NCBI GenBank assembly: GCA_028279405.1
Contig: JANQNU010000064.1
Coordinates: forward strand, 62,001 to 126,000
DNA length: 64,000 bases
DNA from: Phycisphaerae bacterium
Lineage (GTDB): Bacteria > Planctomycetota > Phycisphaerae > UBA1845 > Fen-1342
Direction: 5' to 3'
Positions within the stretch are counted from its first letter, which is position 1, and every line of letters starts with the position of its first letter. Positions 16,232 through 25,148 of this stretch are shown piece after piece. The translations under genes were made by a program, and so were the position numbers. Under the pieces are notes generated by a model. It ran no database searches and was not told the origin of the DNA. It saw only the letters and a program-made list of their open reading frames with translations.

Positions 16232-16348
16232 GGTATCGTCTCCTGCCAGCGGGTCGGATGGCGCCGTCGGCGCGGTTCCGGGGACGTTCCGGTGGTGTTG
16301 CACAAAGATCATAGCGGGCTGTGCGTTCGGGCAAGCGGGGAAGGGTCG

Positions 16349-18268
16349 TCAGGACTCGGGCGTCACATCCTCGACACGCTGCTCCCAGAGCGCGCTCAGT
16401 TCGGCGAGCTCGGCCTTCGCGGCATCGAATGCCGCCTTCTTTCGGGCAAGCGCTTCGGGATCGCGGGCCAGATCCGGGTTCGCGAAGTCGCGCTCGATCT
16501 CGCCGAGCTGCTCTTCGCGCTGCATGATCTCCGCTTCGAGCTGTTCGAACGAGAGCTTCGCGAATGGGGAAGCGGGCGCCCGGGCCGGCGACGGCTTTTT
16601 CTTGTCGAGGCGTCGTGGCTTGGTGGCACGTTGCTTGTCGTTCTCGGATCGGCGGGCCTCGAGCCGGTCGATGTACGTCGAGTAGTTGCCGACCACCCAT
16701 TCGTGGGCATCAGGACGGATGACGAGCAGTCGCTGGGCCAGTCGATCCAGGAAGTAGCGGTCATGACTGACCATCAGGATCGAACCGGGGTAGGCGAGCA
16801 GGGCTTCCTCCAATGCCTCGCGCGACGGAATGTCGAGATGGTTGGTCGGTTCATCGAGGACGAGGACGTTGGGTTGTTGCAGGATCAGCTTGATCAGCCG
16901 GATGCGGGACTGTTCGCCGCCGGACAGGCGACCGATCTGTTTGTGAACATCGTCGCCACTGAAGAGGAACCGGCCGAGCATCCCGCGGATCTGCGTTTCC
17001 GACATGGCAGGGGCAGCGGCGGCGACCTCGGTCAGAATCGACTGCTCGAGGTCGAGCGCGCTAGCGTCCTGAGCAAAGTAGCCGACGTCGGTCTTGGGGG
17101 CGAGCTCGACCTCGCCTCGGTCCTGCTCGACGGTGTTCAACAGAATCTTGAGCAGTGTGGATTTACCGGTTCCATTCGGACCGGTAATGCCGACCCGCTC
17201 GCCGGCCCGAACTTCGACATCGAGTTCACTGAACAGTGGCTTGTCGCCGTAGGACTTGCTCAGTTCCCGGCCGACCATCAGGTCGCCCTTGCCGAGCGTG
17301 CCGGCGTCGAATTGCAGGCCGATCGACTGGCGGTCGCGCGGCCGCTCGGTCGTGAACTCCCCGGATTCCAGTCGGCGCTCGAGGCGCTTGCGACGTCCTT
17401 TGGCCTCGGCTGTGCGCTGGCCGGCGAGGTGCTTGTTGATAAACGCGCGCTCCTTTGCCAGGAACGCCATATCCTGCTCGAACTGACGTTCCTCGGTCAG
17501 TCGACGGACATCGCGGGCCTTGACATAGTTGCTGTAGTTGCCGGGATAGGACCGCACGCGGCCTCCCTCGAGCTCCACGATCCGCGTTGCGAGACGATCG
17601 AGCAGGTAGCGGTCGTGTGAGACGATCATCGCCCCGCCGCGATGGCCGGCGAGATAACGCTCCAACCAACGAACGGCGTCGATGTCGAGATGGTTCGTCG
17701 GCTCGTCGAGCAGCAGAAACGTGTTCTCTTCGAGCAGGAGCCGTGCCAGCGCGGCGCGGCAGCGCTGCCCGCCGGAGAGCGCGGTCATCGGGAGCTTCAG
17801 GTCGGCCGGACGAAACCCGACCCCCGCGACGATCTCGTTGAGCCGTTGCTCGATCGTGTAGCCACCCGCGGCGACGAACCGGGCGTTGATCTTGTCGTAC
17901 TCGGCCATGAGCTCGGCGAGTCGGCCGTCGTCGGTGCAGCGACTCATCTCTTCAGAGACATCGTGCATCCGCTTCTCGATCGCGAACAACTGGTCGAACG
18001 TCGAGAGGACCTCGTCGTGGAGGGTGTTGGCCGGATCGAAACGGGGCTCCTGCTCGAGTTGGCCGATCCGGAGTGAACGCGCACTGGTTGCCGTGCCGCT
18101 GTCAGGCTTGAGCTGGCCGCTGATGATACGGAACAGCGTGGTTTTCCCTGCACCGTTGGCACCGATCAGACCAACGGTCTCATTCGGGTGCAGGTCGAGC
18201 GTGAGCCGATCGAGGACCAATCGACTACCACGCTGAATGCTGATGTCCTGAAGTCGTATCGCAGCCAT
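16349..18268 (-). CDS. ABC-F family ATPase
   Basis: 639 residues with two ABC cassettes and no membrane segment. Cassette 1: Walker A GANGAGKTT (36-44), signature LSGGQR, Walker B LLLDEPTNHLD. Cassette 2: Walker A GPNGTGKST (about 360), signature LSGGEQSR, Walker B VLVLDEPTNHLD. Between them is the charged ABC-F linker (about residues 240-300). The C-terminus is Lys/Pro-rich followed by a coiled-coil (EQLEAEIMQREEQLGEIERD). ABC-F proteins act on the ribosome (translation quality control or antibiotic protection); the length and tail resemble the Uup/YheS type. A 617-codon frame on the other strand (15767-17620) is a shadow. Confidence 0.92.
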   Translation of the reverse strand: MAAIRLQDISIQRGSRLVLDRLTLDLHPNETVGLIGANGAGKTTLFRIISGQLKPDSGTATSARSLRIGQLEQEPRFDPANTLHDEVLSTFDQLFAIEKRMHDVSEEMSRCTDDGRLAELMAEYDKINARFVAAGGYTIEQRLNEIVAGVGFRPADLKLPMTALSGGQRCRAALARLLLEENTFLLLDEPTNHLDIDAVRWLERYLAGHRGGAMIVSHDRYLLDRLATRIVELEGGRVRSYPGNYSNYVKARDVRRLTEERQFEQDMAFLAKERAFINKHLAGQRTAEAKGRRKRLERRLESGEFTTERPRDRQSIGLQFDAGTLGKGDLMVGRELSKSYGDKPLFSELDVEVRAGERVGITGPNGTGKSTLLKILLNTVEQDRGEVELAPKTDVGYFAQDASALDLEQSILTEVAAAAPAMSETQIRGMLGRFLFSGDDVHKQIGRLSGGEQSRIRLIKLILQQPNVLVLDEPTNHLDIPSREALEEALLAYPGSILMVSHDRYFLDRLAQRLLVIRPDAHEWVVGNYSTYIDRLEARRSENDKQRATKPRRLDKKKPSPARAPASPFAKLSFEQLEAEIMQREEQLGEIERDFANPDLARDPEALARKKAAFDAAKAELAELSALWEQRVEDVTPES

Positions 18269-18302
18269 TGTTCTTTCATCGTGCCCCGCGAGTCCGTCAG
18301 CG

Positions 18303-20147
18303 CTAGCGCAGCCCCGGTTCGCGCAGCCGGATCTTGAGCGTCAGCTCTTCGTCTCCGCGACGTACCAGCACGTCAACCGTCCGGTCGGCTTCGAGGGCGC
18401 TCATGCATTTCATATAGTCGCGTATGCCGTCGATCGTGTGTTCCTCGATCTTGACGATGCGATCTCCGTTCTTCATCCCACCCTTGGCGGCGGCACCACC
18501 ACGTACGACGCGCTCGATCAGCAACCCGGCCTGGTCGTCGTTGTACTGCGGCATGATGTCGAGACGGATACGCGACCGTCGTCGCGGCGGCGGCCGGCGG
18601 TCGCTATCGGAAGCAAGTGAACTCGACGACGACTCCTCGCGCTCCTGCACGACGGGAGTCGGTCCATCGGTTGAATCAGCGATCAACGTGACCAGCTTTC
18701 TTCCGAACTTCAGGATCTTGATGGCGCCGGCGGGGTTGATCTCCTCCCAGTCATCCGTGGGCCGATGGTAGTCCTTGTGCATCCCCGTAAACACGAAGAT
18801 TACCGGAATGTTCTTGCGGTGAAACGGCGCGTGGTCGCTGTCGGCCCGAATGCGGGTGGGGGCGCTGTACGCCAGCTCCGCCGACGCGGCGGCGGTTTCG
18901 ACCAGTGTCTCGAACTCTTCCGCGGTCGGTACGCCGGTGACTTCGAGCAGGTCCGGTCGCAGACGGCCAATCATGTCGAAGTTCACCATCGCCTTAACGG
19001 CTTCCAGCGGGACCGTCGGTTCTCGGACGTAGTGTCGGCTGCCGAACAAGCCGAGCTCTTCACCGCTGAACGCGATGAAGAGGATGCTCCGCGCTGGGCG
19101 CGGTCCTCCGGCCAGAGCGCGCGCCAGCTCGATTAGGCCCGCCGTGCCGGATGCGTTGTCGTCAGCGCCGTTGTGGATCTGCGCCGGCCCGCTTCGATCG
19201 CGAAACGTAGGCTCATTGCCAAGATGATCGTAATGGGCACCGACAACCACATATTCATCCGGCCGGGACGCACCGGGCAGCAACCCGATCACATTGCGCC
19301 CGGTGACGTATGCCAGTCCGGGATCGATCGTCGCGTTCAGTTCCATATCCTGCGAGAGGGGTTGCCGCTCCGACTCGAGGCGACGCTGGAGCTTCTCCAG
19401 CGACGGCATTTTGGCGGCCTTGAGCAGCCGGTCAGCAAAGTGTCGCGTGACGTGGATGACGGGCAGATCGTAGGTCGCACGTGTGTTCCAGGGTCGAAAG
19501 GGGTAGAGCTCGTCGTTCGCCGAGTCCACGTCCCGGTGGTTTGGCGGGTCAACGATGATCAGGGCTTTGGCACCCTCCTTGACGGCGGTTTCGGCCTTTC
19601 GGCGAAACAGCGCATAGCGCGATTCTACGGTGCCGCCGAAGGCGGCGTCGGGATCGTCGGCACCCGGTTCGTAGCGGAAGATCAGAAGGATCTTCCCTTC
19701 AACCGAGAAGTCGCGGTAATCGTTGTACTCGTACGGCTCGGCTTTGATTCCATACCCAACGAATGCCAGTGGCCCCTCTACGCGTTCCATGCCGCTGAAC
19801 GGGAAGGGCGACCAGTCCCGATGGATGGTTGCCGCCGGCGCGCCATCGACCTCGAGCTTGGCCTTGGTATCGTCGAGCACTTTCCGTGCCGTGACCTCGA
19901 ACGGCTGGTACCAGCCGCCGTCGACGCCGCCCGGTTTCAACCCGCAGGCCTTGAAGCGATCGACGACGTAAGTCGCGGCCTGGTCGTTGCCGGGTGTGCC
20001 CGTGGCGCGGCCTTCGAGCGCATCGCTGGCGAGGAACTTGACGTGCTTGAGATACGCGTCGGCCGAGAAGGTGGTATCTCGCGCCGAGCTGTTTCCCGCG
20101 ACGCCCAACAGCATCATGACGATGGTGAGAGCTCGACTATGGTTCAT
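18303..20147 (-). CDS. Secreted M28 zinc aminopeptidase with PDZ domain
   Basis: 614 residues from the ATG at 20147 (AGGAT 5-9 bases upstream). A signal peptide (RALTIVMMLLGVAGNSSA) precedes a PA-like insert and the M28 domain: VVGAHYDHLG (His about 303), GADDNASG (Asp about 327), FSGEELGLFGS (catalytic Glu about 362), NFDMIGRL (Asp about 392) and KDYHRPTDD (His about 457), giving the full set of two-zinc ligands. After a Ser/Arg-rich linker, residues about 530-605 form a PDZ domain (GLLIERVVRGGAAAKGGMKN). It should cleave N-terminal residues from peptides in the periplasm or outside the cell. Confidence 0.9.
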   Translation of the reverse strand: MNHSRALTIVMMLLGVAGNSSARDTTFSADAYLKHVKFLASDALEGRATGTPGNDQAATYVVDRFKACGLKPGGVDGGWYQPFEVTARKVLDDTKAKLEVDGAPAATIHRDWSPFPFSGMERVEGPLAFVGYGIKAEPYEYNDYRDFSVEGKILLIFRYEPGADDPDAAFGGTVESRYALFRRKAETAVKEGAKALIIVDPPNHRDVDSANDELYPFRPWNTRATYDLPVIHVTRHFADRLLKAAKMPSLEKLQRRLESERQPLSQDMELNATIDPGLAYVTGRNVIGLLPGASRPDEYVVVGAHYDHLGNEPTFRDRSGPAQIHNGADDNASGTAGLIELARALAGGPRPARSILFIAFSGEELGLFGSRHYVREPTVPLEAVKAMVNFDMIGRLRPDLLEVTGVPTAEEFETLVETAAASAELAYSAPTRIRADSDHAPFHRKNIPVIFVFTGMHKDYHRPTDDWEEINPAGAIKILKFGRKLVTLIADSTDGPTPVVQEREESSSSSLASDSDRRPPPRRRSRIRLDIMPQYNDDQAGLLIERVVRGGAAAKGGMKNGDRIVKIEEHTIDGIRDYMKCMSALEADRTVDVLVRRGDEELTLKIRLREPGLR

Positions 20148-20309
20148 GATCGATCCTATTGTTGTGCGGATGGCGTGGCCGCGGGCCCGCAAACGGCCAC
20201 AATCCAGTCTATCCTAATTGTGTCGGTTTCGCCGGACAAGCGGGTCGTGGCGAGTCCGAGCCGCGGATGGTATAGTTCGCTTTTCGAAGTACGTGACAGG
20301 AATGACCGC

Positions 20310-20768
20310 ATGCAGCTAACCGAAATACTGCCGCTCAGCCGGATCCGCGTTCCGATCGACGCGGGTGACAAGACCGAGGTCATCACGCAGCTCGTGGACC
20401 TGCTGGCGGAGACCGGTGGGATCACGGACCGTAATGCGGCATTGGAGGCGGTGCTCAAACGTGAGTCGGAGCGGACGACCGGGATCGGCTACGGATTGGC
20501 AATTCCGCACGGCAAGAGCAATGTCTGCAAGTCGTTGGTGATGGCGGCCGGGAAGCCGGCCGAACCGATCGACTTCCAGAGCATCGACGGACGGCCCGTC
20601 ACCTTCGTCGTTCTATTGATCAGTCCTCCGGACCAGACCGGTCAGCATATTCAAGCGCTGGCGAAGATCAGTCGGCTAATGAACTTCGAGGATTTTCGGT
20701 CGGCAGTTGGCGCGGCGTCCACCCCGGAGGCCCTGTACGATGCGATACGGCAGCACGAGGCACCATGA
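20310..20768 (+). CDS. PTS EIIA-type protein (fructose/nitrogen family)
   Basis: 152 residues. The ATG at 20310 has AGGA 8 bases upstream; the same frame is open for a thousand bases upstream only because it is antisense to the M28 gene. The whole protein is one PTS EIIA type-2 domain with phospho-acceptor H67 in GLAIPHGKS and the closing LAKISRLMNFEDFRSAV. No EIIB/EIIC gene is nearby, so a regulatory (PtsN-like) role is more likely than sugar uptake. Confidence 0.85.
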   Translation: MQLTEILPLSRIRVPIDAGDKTEVITQLVDLLAETGGITDRNAALEAVLKRESERTTGIGYGLAIPHGKSNVCKSLVMAAGKPAEPIDFQSIDGRPVTFVVLLISPPDQTGQHIQALAKISRLMNFEDFRSAVGAASTPEALYDAIRQHEAP

Positions 20769-20841
20769 GTGTGCGGCCCGATTGAGCGTCGCAGCCGCGG
20801 CTTGCTTCCCGGCCTGCAAACGATAGGATAGCCCGAATCGA

Positions 20842-20915
20842 GGGCGTTTAGCTCAGTTGGCTAGAGCGCATCCTTCACACGGATGAGGTCACTGGTTCGA
20901 GTCCAGTAACGCCCA
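20842..20915 (+). tRNA. tRNA-Val (CAC)
   Basis: Complete cloverleaf: acceptor GGGCGTT/AACGCCC with A discriminator, D arm GCTCAGTTGGCTAGAGC, anticodon stem CATCC/GGATG with loop TTCACAC (anticodon CAC), T arm CTGGTTCGAGTCCAG. CCA is not encoded. A weak promoter is possible upstream (TTGCTT 20802, 16 bases, TAGGAT 20824). The convergent integrase gene ends inside it, so this is the attachment site of the element to its right. Confidence 0.95.
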
Positions 20916-22627
20916 TCATGCCCCTCCGCGACCTCAATTGCCTCACGCCGATTACCGTCGACGCCACAACGAGTTGCGCTCATCTCATCCTCCGTTCGTG
21001 TTTTTGACCGATTGTCACCAAATGACTCGTTTGCACACCCGTTTCCAGAATTTGGTCCAAGCACTGGTACAAGCGCCGAAGCGAGATTGCGCGCGATCTC
21101 TTGCGCGACCGCATCCGACGCGTAGGTCCCCGTCGCGCTCTCGCGCTCAATCTCGCCATCGCCGTCGAGCGGCCAGTTCGGCAGCTTCTCGAGCGCGCCC
21201 GATACGTTGATCAGCTTTGGATCGGTGTACACGTTGGCCGTCAACGACGGGTCGGAATGCCGCATGGCGGCTTGCGCCGTCCGCAGCGGCACGCCCGCTT
21301 GACTCAACATCGAGCAGAATGTCGTGCGCAGCGCGTGTACGTCGAGCGTTCGTCCTCGATCGTCGCGTTTCGGAATGCCCGCTGCTGACAAATCGCGGTC
21401 AAAGATCTTGACCAGCCCGGTCGGAACATGAATCAGCCGCTCGGTGGGTGCGAGTCGCACCGGGACCGGGCGCCCCGCCTGTCTCGCGGCGGTTTGCAGG
21501 GCGTGCAGGCGCTCGGTCAGGTGCCGGGACAGGTCGGCGGCGACGTCTTGCCGTAGCGGGACGGTGTTGCCCTCGCGGTTCTTCTCGTCAACAGCGTTCA
21601 GGTTGATATGTGGCGTCGGGCCATCGAGCTCACATTGCGCCAGCGTGACGCGTCCGAGCTCCTTCCTGCGAAGCCCGGTGAGCACGAGCAGCTTGTAAAC
21701 CAACTGCCGCGCTCGACCGTCCTGCTCCAGCTTCGCGACGCGATCCGGCGAATTCTTCAACGCGACGAGTCCGCGGGCATGTGCTTCTTCCAGATCGGCG
21801 TATTCGAGATCGAGCTTCTTCCAGGTTTGGCGGCTTCTGGCGTTCGTTGGCTTTTCATCGCGCTTCAGCGTCTTTCGCCCCGACTCCGCGACCGGCCGTA
21901 GCCGGGCAGCTTTCAGCAGCCGACCGAACTCCTCCGCAGTCATCGCTCGGCGTTTCCGACGCGGGTCAGCCTTTTCGTTCGCGCGGGGAACTTCAGTGAA
22001 CGGGTTGAGCGTCAGCCGAGCGACCGTCCGCCGCTTGGCCCAATTGCCGAACCCCACCCAGGCGGATCGGTGCGCGTTCCAATTCGCCGCGGACATGTCG
22101 TCCACCTCGCGTCGCTCCGAGAGCCACGCCTCTAGCACCGGACCGCTCACATCGCCGAGCGTCTTCCAGTTGCAGTCGGTTGCCGATTTCTCAAGCCGAG
22201 TCCGGGTCTGTTTGATCCGCGCCGGCGTGACATCCTTGGCCTTCAGGTGCGCAAGGTAGTCGTTGATGCTGGCCGATAGCGGTGCCGCCCGATGGTCGGC
22301 GGCCTGGAGCTGCTCGTCCGTCAGTACGCCCGCCTTGACTTGCTCGACTTCTCGCAAGAGCTCGTTGAGCCGTTGCTGCGCCGCCTCCTTCGTTCGGCAT
22401 CCCGTGGATGCCTTGACCAGCCTGCCGACAGCGTCGCGGTACTTGGCGACGTAGCTTGCGGATTGCCGGAGTTGTTTCGGCGTGCCGTCGTTTCCGGTAG
22501 TGATGCGCGCCGTCTGCTTCTTGCCATGACGATCGATCCAGCGCGCGTACTGCGTGCCATCTCTGTCGATGATCTCAGCACCCTCGGGAAACGGCTTGGT
22601 GTAGACGGGTCGGTAAACGCTTGCCAT
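20861..22627 (-). CDS. int: Tyrosine integrase of the tRNA-Val element
   Basis: 588 residues. It is homologous along its length to the integrase at 9150-10994 (shared YTKPxP, TGCRTKEAAQ, DPRRKRRAxTxxE, VLTGLRKxEL). Catalytic residues are present: Arg in TGLRRKELG, HALR in the HxxR position, MRHSDPSLTANVYTD with the nucleophile Tyr. The C-terminus (YWTRTSDLIRVKDAL) is antisense to tRNA-Val: the frame enters the tRNA at 20915 and stops at 20861. The gene lies 115 bases downstream of the end of the broken primase gene and on the same strand. Confidence 0.92.
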   Translation of the reverse strand: MASVYRPVYTKPFPEGAEIIDRDGTQYARWIDRHGKKQTARITTGNDGTPKQLRQSASYVAKYRDAVGRLVKASTGCRTKEAAQQRLNELLREVEQVKAGVLTDEQLQAADHRAAPLSASINDYLAHLKAKDVTPARIKQTRTRLEKSATDCNWKTLGDVSGPVLEAWLSERREVDDMSAANWNAHRSAWVGFGNWAKRRTVARLTLNPFTEVPRANEKADPRRKRRAMTAEEFGRLLKAARLRPVAESGRKTLKRDEKPTNARSRQTWKKLDLEYADLEEAHARGLVALKNSPDRVAKLEQDGRARQLVYKLLVLTGLRRKELGRVTLAQCELDGPTPHINLNAVDEKNREGNTVPLRQDVAADLSRHLTERLHALQTAARQAGRPVPVRLAPTERLIHVPTGLVKIFDRDLSAAGIPKRDDRGRTLDVHALRTTFCSMLSQAGVPLRTAQAAMRHSDPSLTANVYTDPKLINVSGALEKLPNWPLDGDGEIERESATGTYASDAVAQEIARNLASALVPVLGPNSGNGCANESFGDNRSKTRTEDEMSATRCGVDGNRREAIEVAEGHDGRYWTRTSDLIRVKDAL

Positions 22628-22742
22628 GGCAGCTACTCCCTCTTGGAGTGTGAAGATATCTCAGTCCGGGGCACTTGCCTACTCATCTGTTGCCTCTCGT
22701 TGTCAGGCGACGTCCAGCACTGCACCTGGTGGACGGCCCATG

Positions 22743-24938
22743 TCACTCCGCGGTCTCGTGGGTTCGGTCGGTCTGGGCAAGGTTGCCAAGATTGCCAACT
22801 TCTGGATCGTGGCCGACTTGGCAATCTTGATCGTCTTGGCCAGCCTGCGGCGGTTTGGTTTCAGATGCTGTTGAGTCAGAGTCGGAGAACGGTGGTACCC
22901 ATGACCAGCTCCCAGCGGTGCGCTTCGAGCGTACTCCGAGATCTTCTTTTGCTCGTAGTACGGTCCGCCACGCGATTCCGTCCGTCCGGCGCGCACTTCG
23001 ATCTCCTTTGAGGCGACCGGTCCGTCCGAGAGTACGTCAATCAACCACTCGCACGCGTCGTTCCGTGCTGTTCGATCACGCCGCGCATCGTCGCCTCCGG
23101 TGTAGTCGTCGGCGCGCGCCTCGATTGGCGCTGGCTCCCATTCGATGTGTGGAGCACCATGCGGGGCGACGATGCGATAGGCGAGCCCGCGCCCGAGCTG
23201 TGCGAGGTTGTTCTTCACGGGCAGGAAGAGTCGACGTTCGGGTTCGTCACGGTCTGTAGCAACCAGCCAGACCACGCGCGCGACACCGACGTAACCGATC
23301 GAGCCCAGCACGCTGTGAATCGCCTTACCGGCCGATTTCCGCAGATGGCAGATGGCGAGAATCGCAACGCCCGTGCGCTCTGCCAGTTGAGCGAGCGGCA
23401 TAAGGAGCGAGCGGATATCGACGTCTTTGTGGGCATCGACTCCAGCCATGTAGGCATTGATCGGGTCGACCACGATCAATCGTGGATTGTCAATCTTGGC
23501 CAGCTCTTCTTCGAGCAGTTGAAGGTCTGCGTCAAGACGGACTGGCTGATCGATGATCGCTCCGCTATCTGTTCGTCTGCGATTGGCGCCGATATGGTGA
23601 ATCCGTAATGCCTTGGCGCTCGCTGCATCGAGCCTTGGACGGATCGTGTCGGCAAGTCCGTCTTCGTCGTTCAACAGTAGTACGTCGCCGACAATGCCTG
23701 GCTCGGTGGGCGCGTCGGGCCAAGCTGCCCCGTTCGAAATCCGCGCAGCAACATCCACAACGAGCATCGACTTGCCGGCGGACGGGTCGCCCACGATCAT
23801 CGACAGCTTGCCGGCCGGGATGCGACCGGGCCAGATCCACTCGACCACTTGCGACTCCACCTGATCCATCCGTGTCACCACAAGTCGCTCCGTGGGACCC
23901 ATCGGCTCGGCTTGCCCACAAAGCTCCTCGATCTCAGCACAGATCTCGTCATCGGTTCGGCCGGCTTTGCGTCGTGTGGGAACAAAGTCAGCTGCATCGC
24001 CCTTTTCAGGTAGGTTGGGCAGGCGGACGATTCCAACCTCCGGACGCGGCTTCAACTTCTCCAAACGCAACGCCAGCGTTTGCGCGTACCGCTCGCCGGG
24101 CGTGTCGTTGTCCGGGAGGATCGAAACCGTCGCACCGGCTAGCGGCGCTACATCCGTGTTCGATACACCGTTGGACCCACCAGGGCAGGTGGTCGCTTTG
24201 ATGCCGATGGCACGGAGCGCGTCCGCAGCCTCTTCACCCTCGACGACAAGGATGTGTTTGGCACTTTGCAGCTTGGGCAACCGGTACAGCGGCCGCGGGG
24301 CCTCCATCGCGCCGATGAACCAGTGGCCACCGTGCCGGCTGATCGGCCGAAACGTCTTGTCCTTGCCCGGCGGATCAAACCGCAAGACGTATCCAACCAC
24401 GTCGCCATTCTTGTCGTGGTATTGCCAGCGACCGCTTGGTTCAGCGTTGAGACGTTCTTTGACAGCGGCGATTGCCTGACCCGCATCCGTGAAAGCCTCG
24501 GCGGTTTTGTGTGGACGGTCTACCTTTCTGGGGTGACCGCCAATCTCGTCCGGTGGTCGCGCCATGGTACCAGTCTCCTGGGGGCGGGGGTGTTGCTTGT
24601 ACGTTCCAGATGTTGTGGGTGAGTGCGACATCGATCGATACGGTTGCAGGTCTCTCGGATTCAATCCGAGCGCTGCAAGCACGTCCGGGGCGGGCGCAGC
24701 GCAGGCACTTGACCCACACACTGCCGTCGGGCCGTTCACCGATCGCAAAGCTCGGATCGGCGTCCGTATGGTCCACGACTGGGCAGCGACCGGTGTACTT
24801 CCGTCCGGTTTGACGGAGCGCGTATTCCGGGCATGTGCGCGCGTACGCTGAGAGGACACGCGATGTGGCTTCTTTGCGACATCTTCCGGGAGCGGTTTCG
24901 GCGGGCGCGGTTTTCGTTTGACCACACGCGATTGGTGA
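22743..24938 (-). pseudogene. Primase/RecA-like ATPase broken by two frameshifts
   Basis: Three pieces in alternating frames make one typical primase. Piece 1 (about 24938-24695) encodes the CHC2 zinc finger (GRCPVVDHTDADPSFAIG, then VWVKCLRC) without a start codon. At 24686-24697 the frame changes by one and continues with PDVLAALGLNPRDLQPY, a Toprim-like part (HILVVEGEEAADALRAIG, SILPDNDTPGE) and a RecA-like ATPase (Walker A VGDPSAGKSM, Walker B LIVVDPINAYMAG). At 22978-22990 it shifts back to give GIAWRTVLRAKEDLGVRSKR, a winged-helix end, stopping at 22743. The longest intact frame (22703-24982) therefore has foreign ends. An ATG at 24565 with AGGAG could still yield a 620-residue ATPase. 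Sequencing error cannot be excluded. Confidence 0.75.
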
Positions 24939-25148
24939 TCAGCGCAAGTCGCTACCTGCATTCGGAATCGGGAAAACGACACGACGAAGGGCTATACGGT
25001 GGTCGTAGGAGGCCGCAGCGCGTCGATGAGTTTTCTCTTGCTATCTGAAGTTCAGATGTTATCGTTGGCCCCGTCGAGAAAGACGGAGTTACTCGATAGG
25101 GGTTTCAAGGTGGGGCCTCAAAGGCTGACAATCAGTTTGGAGGGCGCA

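Noticed and set aside
16232-16312. Longer start for the DinB-like gene
   Set aside because: The extra 27 residues are Pro/Thr-rich and the ATG lacks a ribosome site, while the GTG at 16231 has AGGAG at good distance.
15767-17620. 617-codon plus-strand frame
   Set aside because: Antisense to the ABC-F ATPase and DinB-like genes, both of which are clear.
19173-20309. Upstream extension of the PTS IIA frame
   Set aside because: It is antisense to the M28 peptidase; the PTS domain starts exactly at the ATG 20310, which has its own ribosome site.
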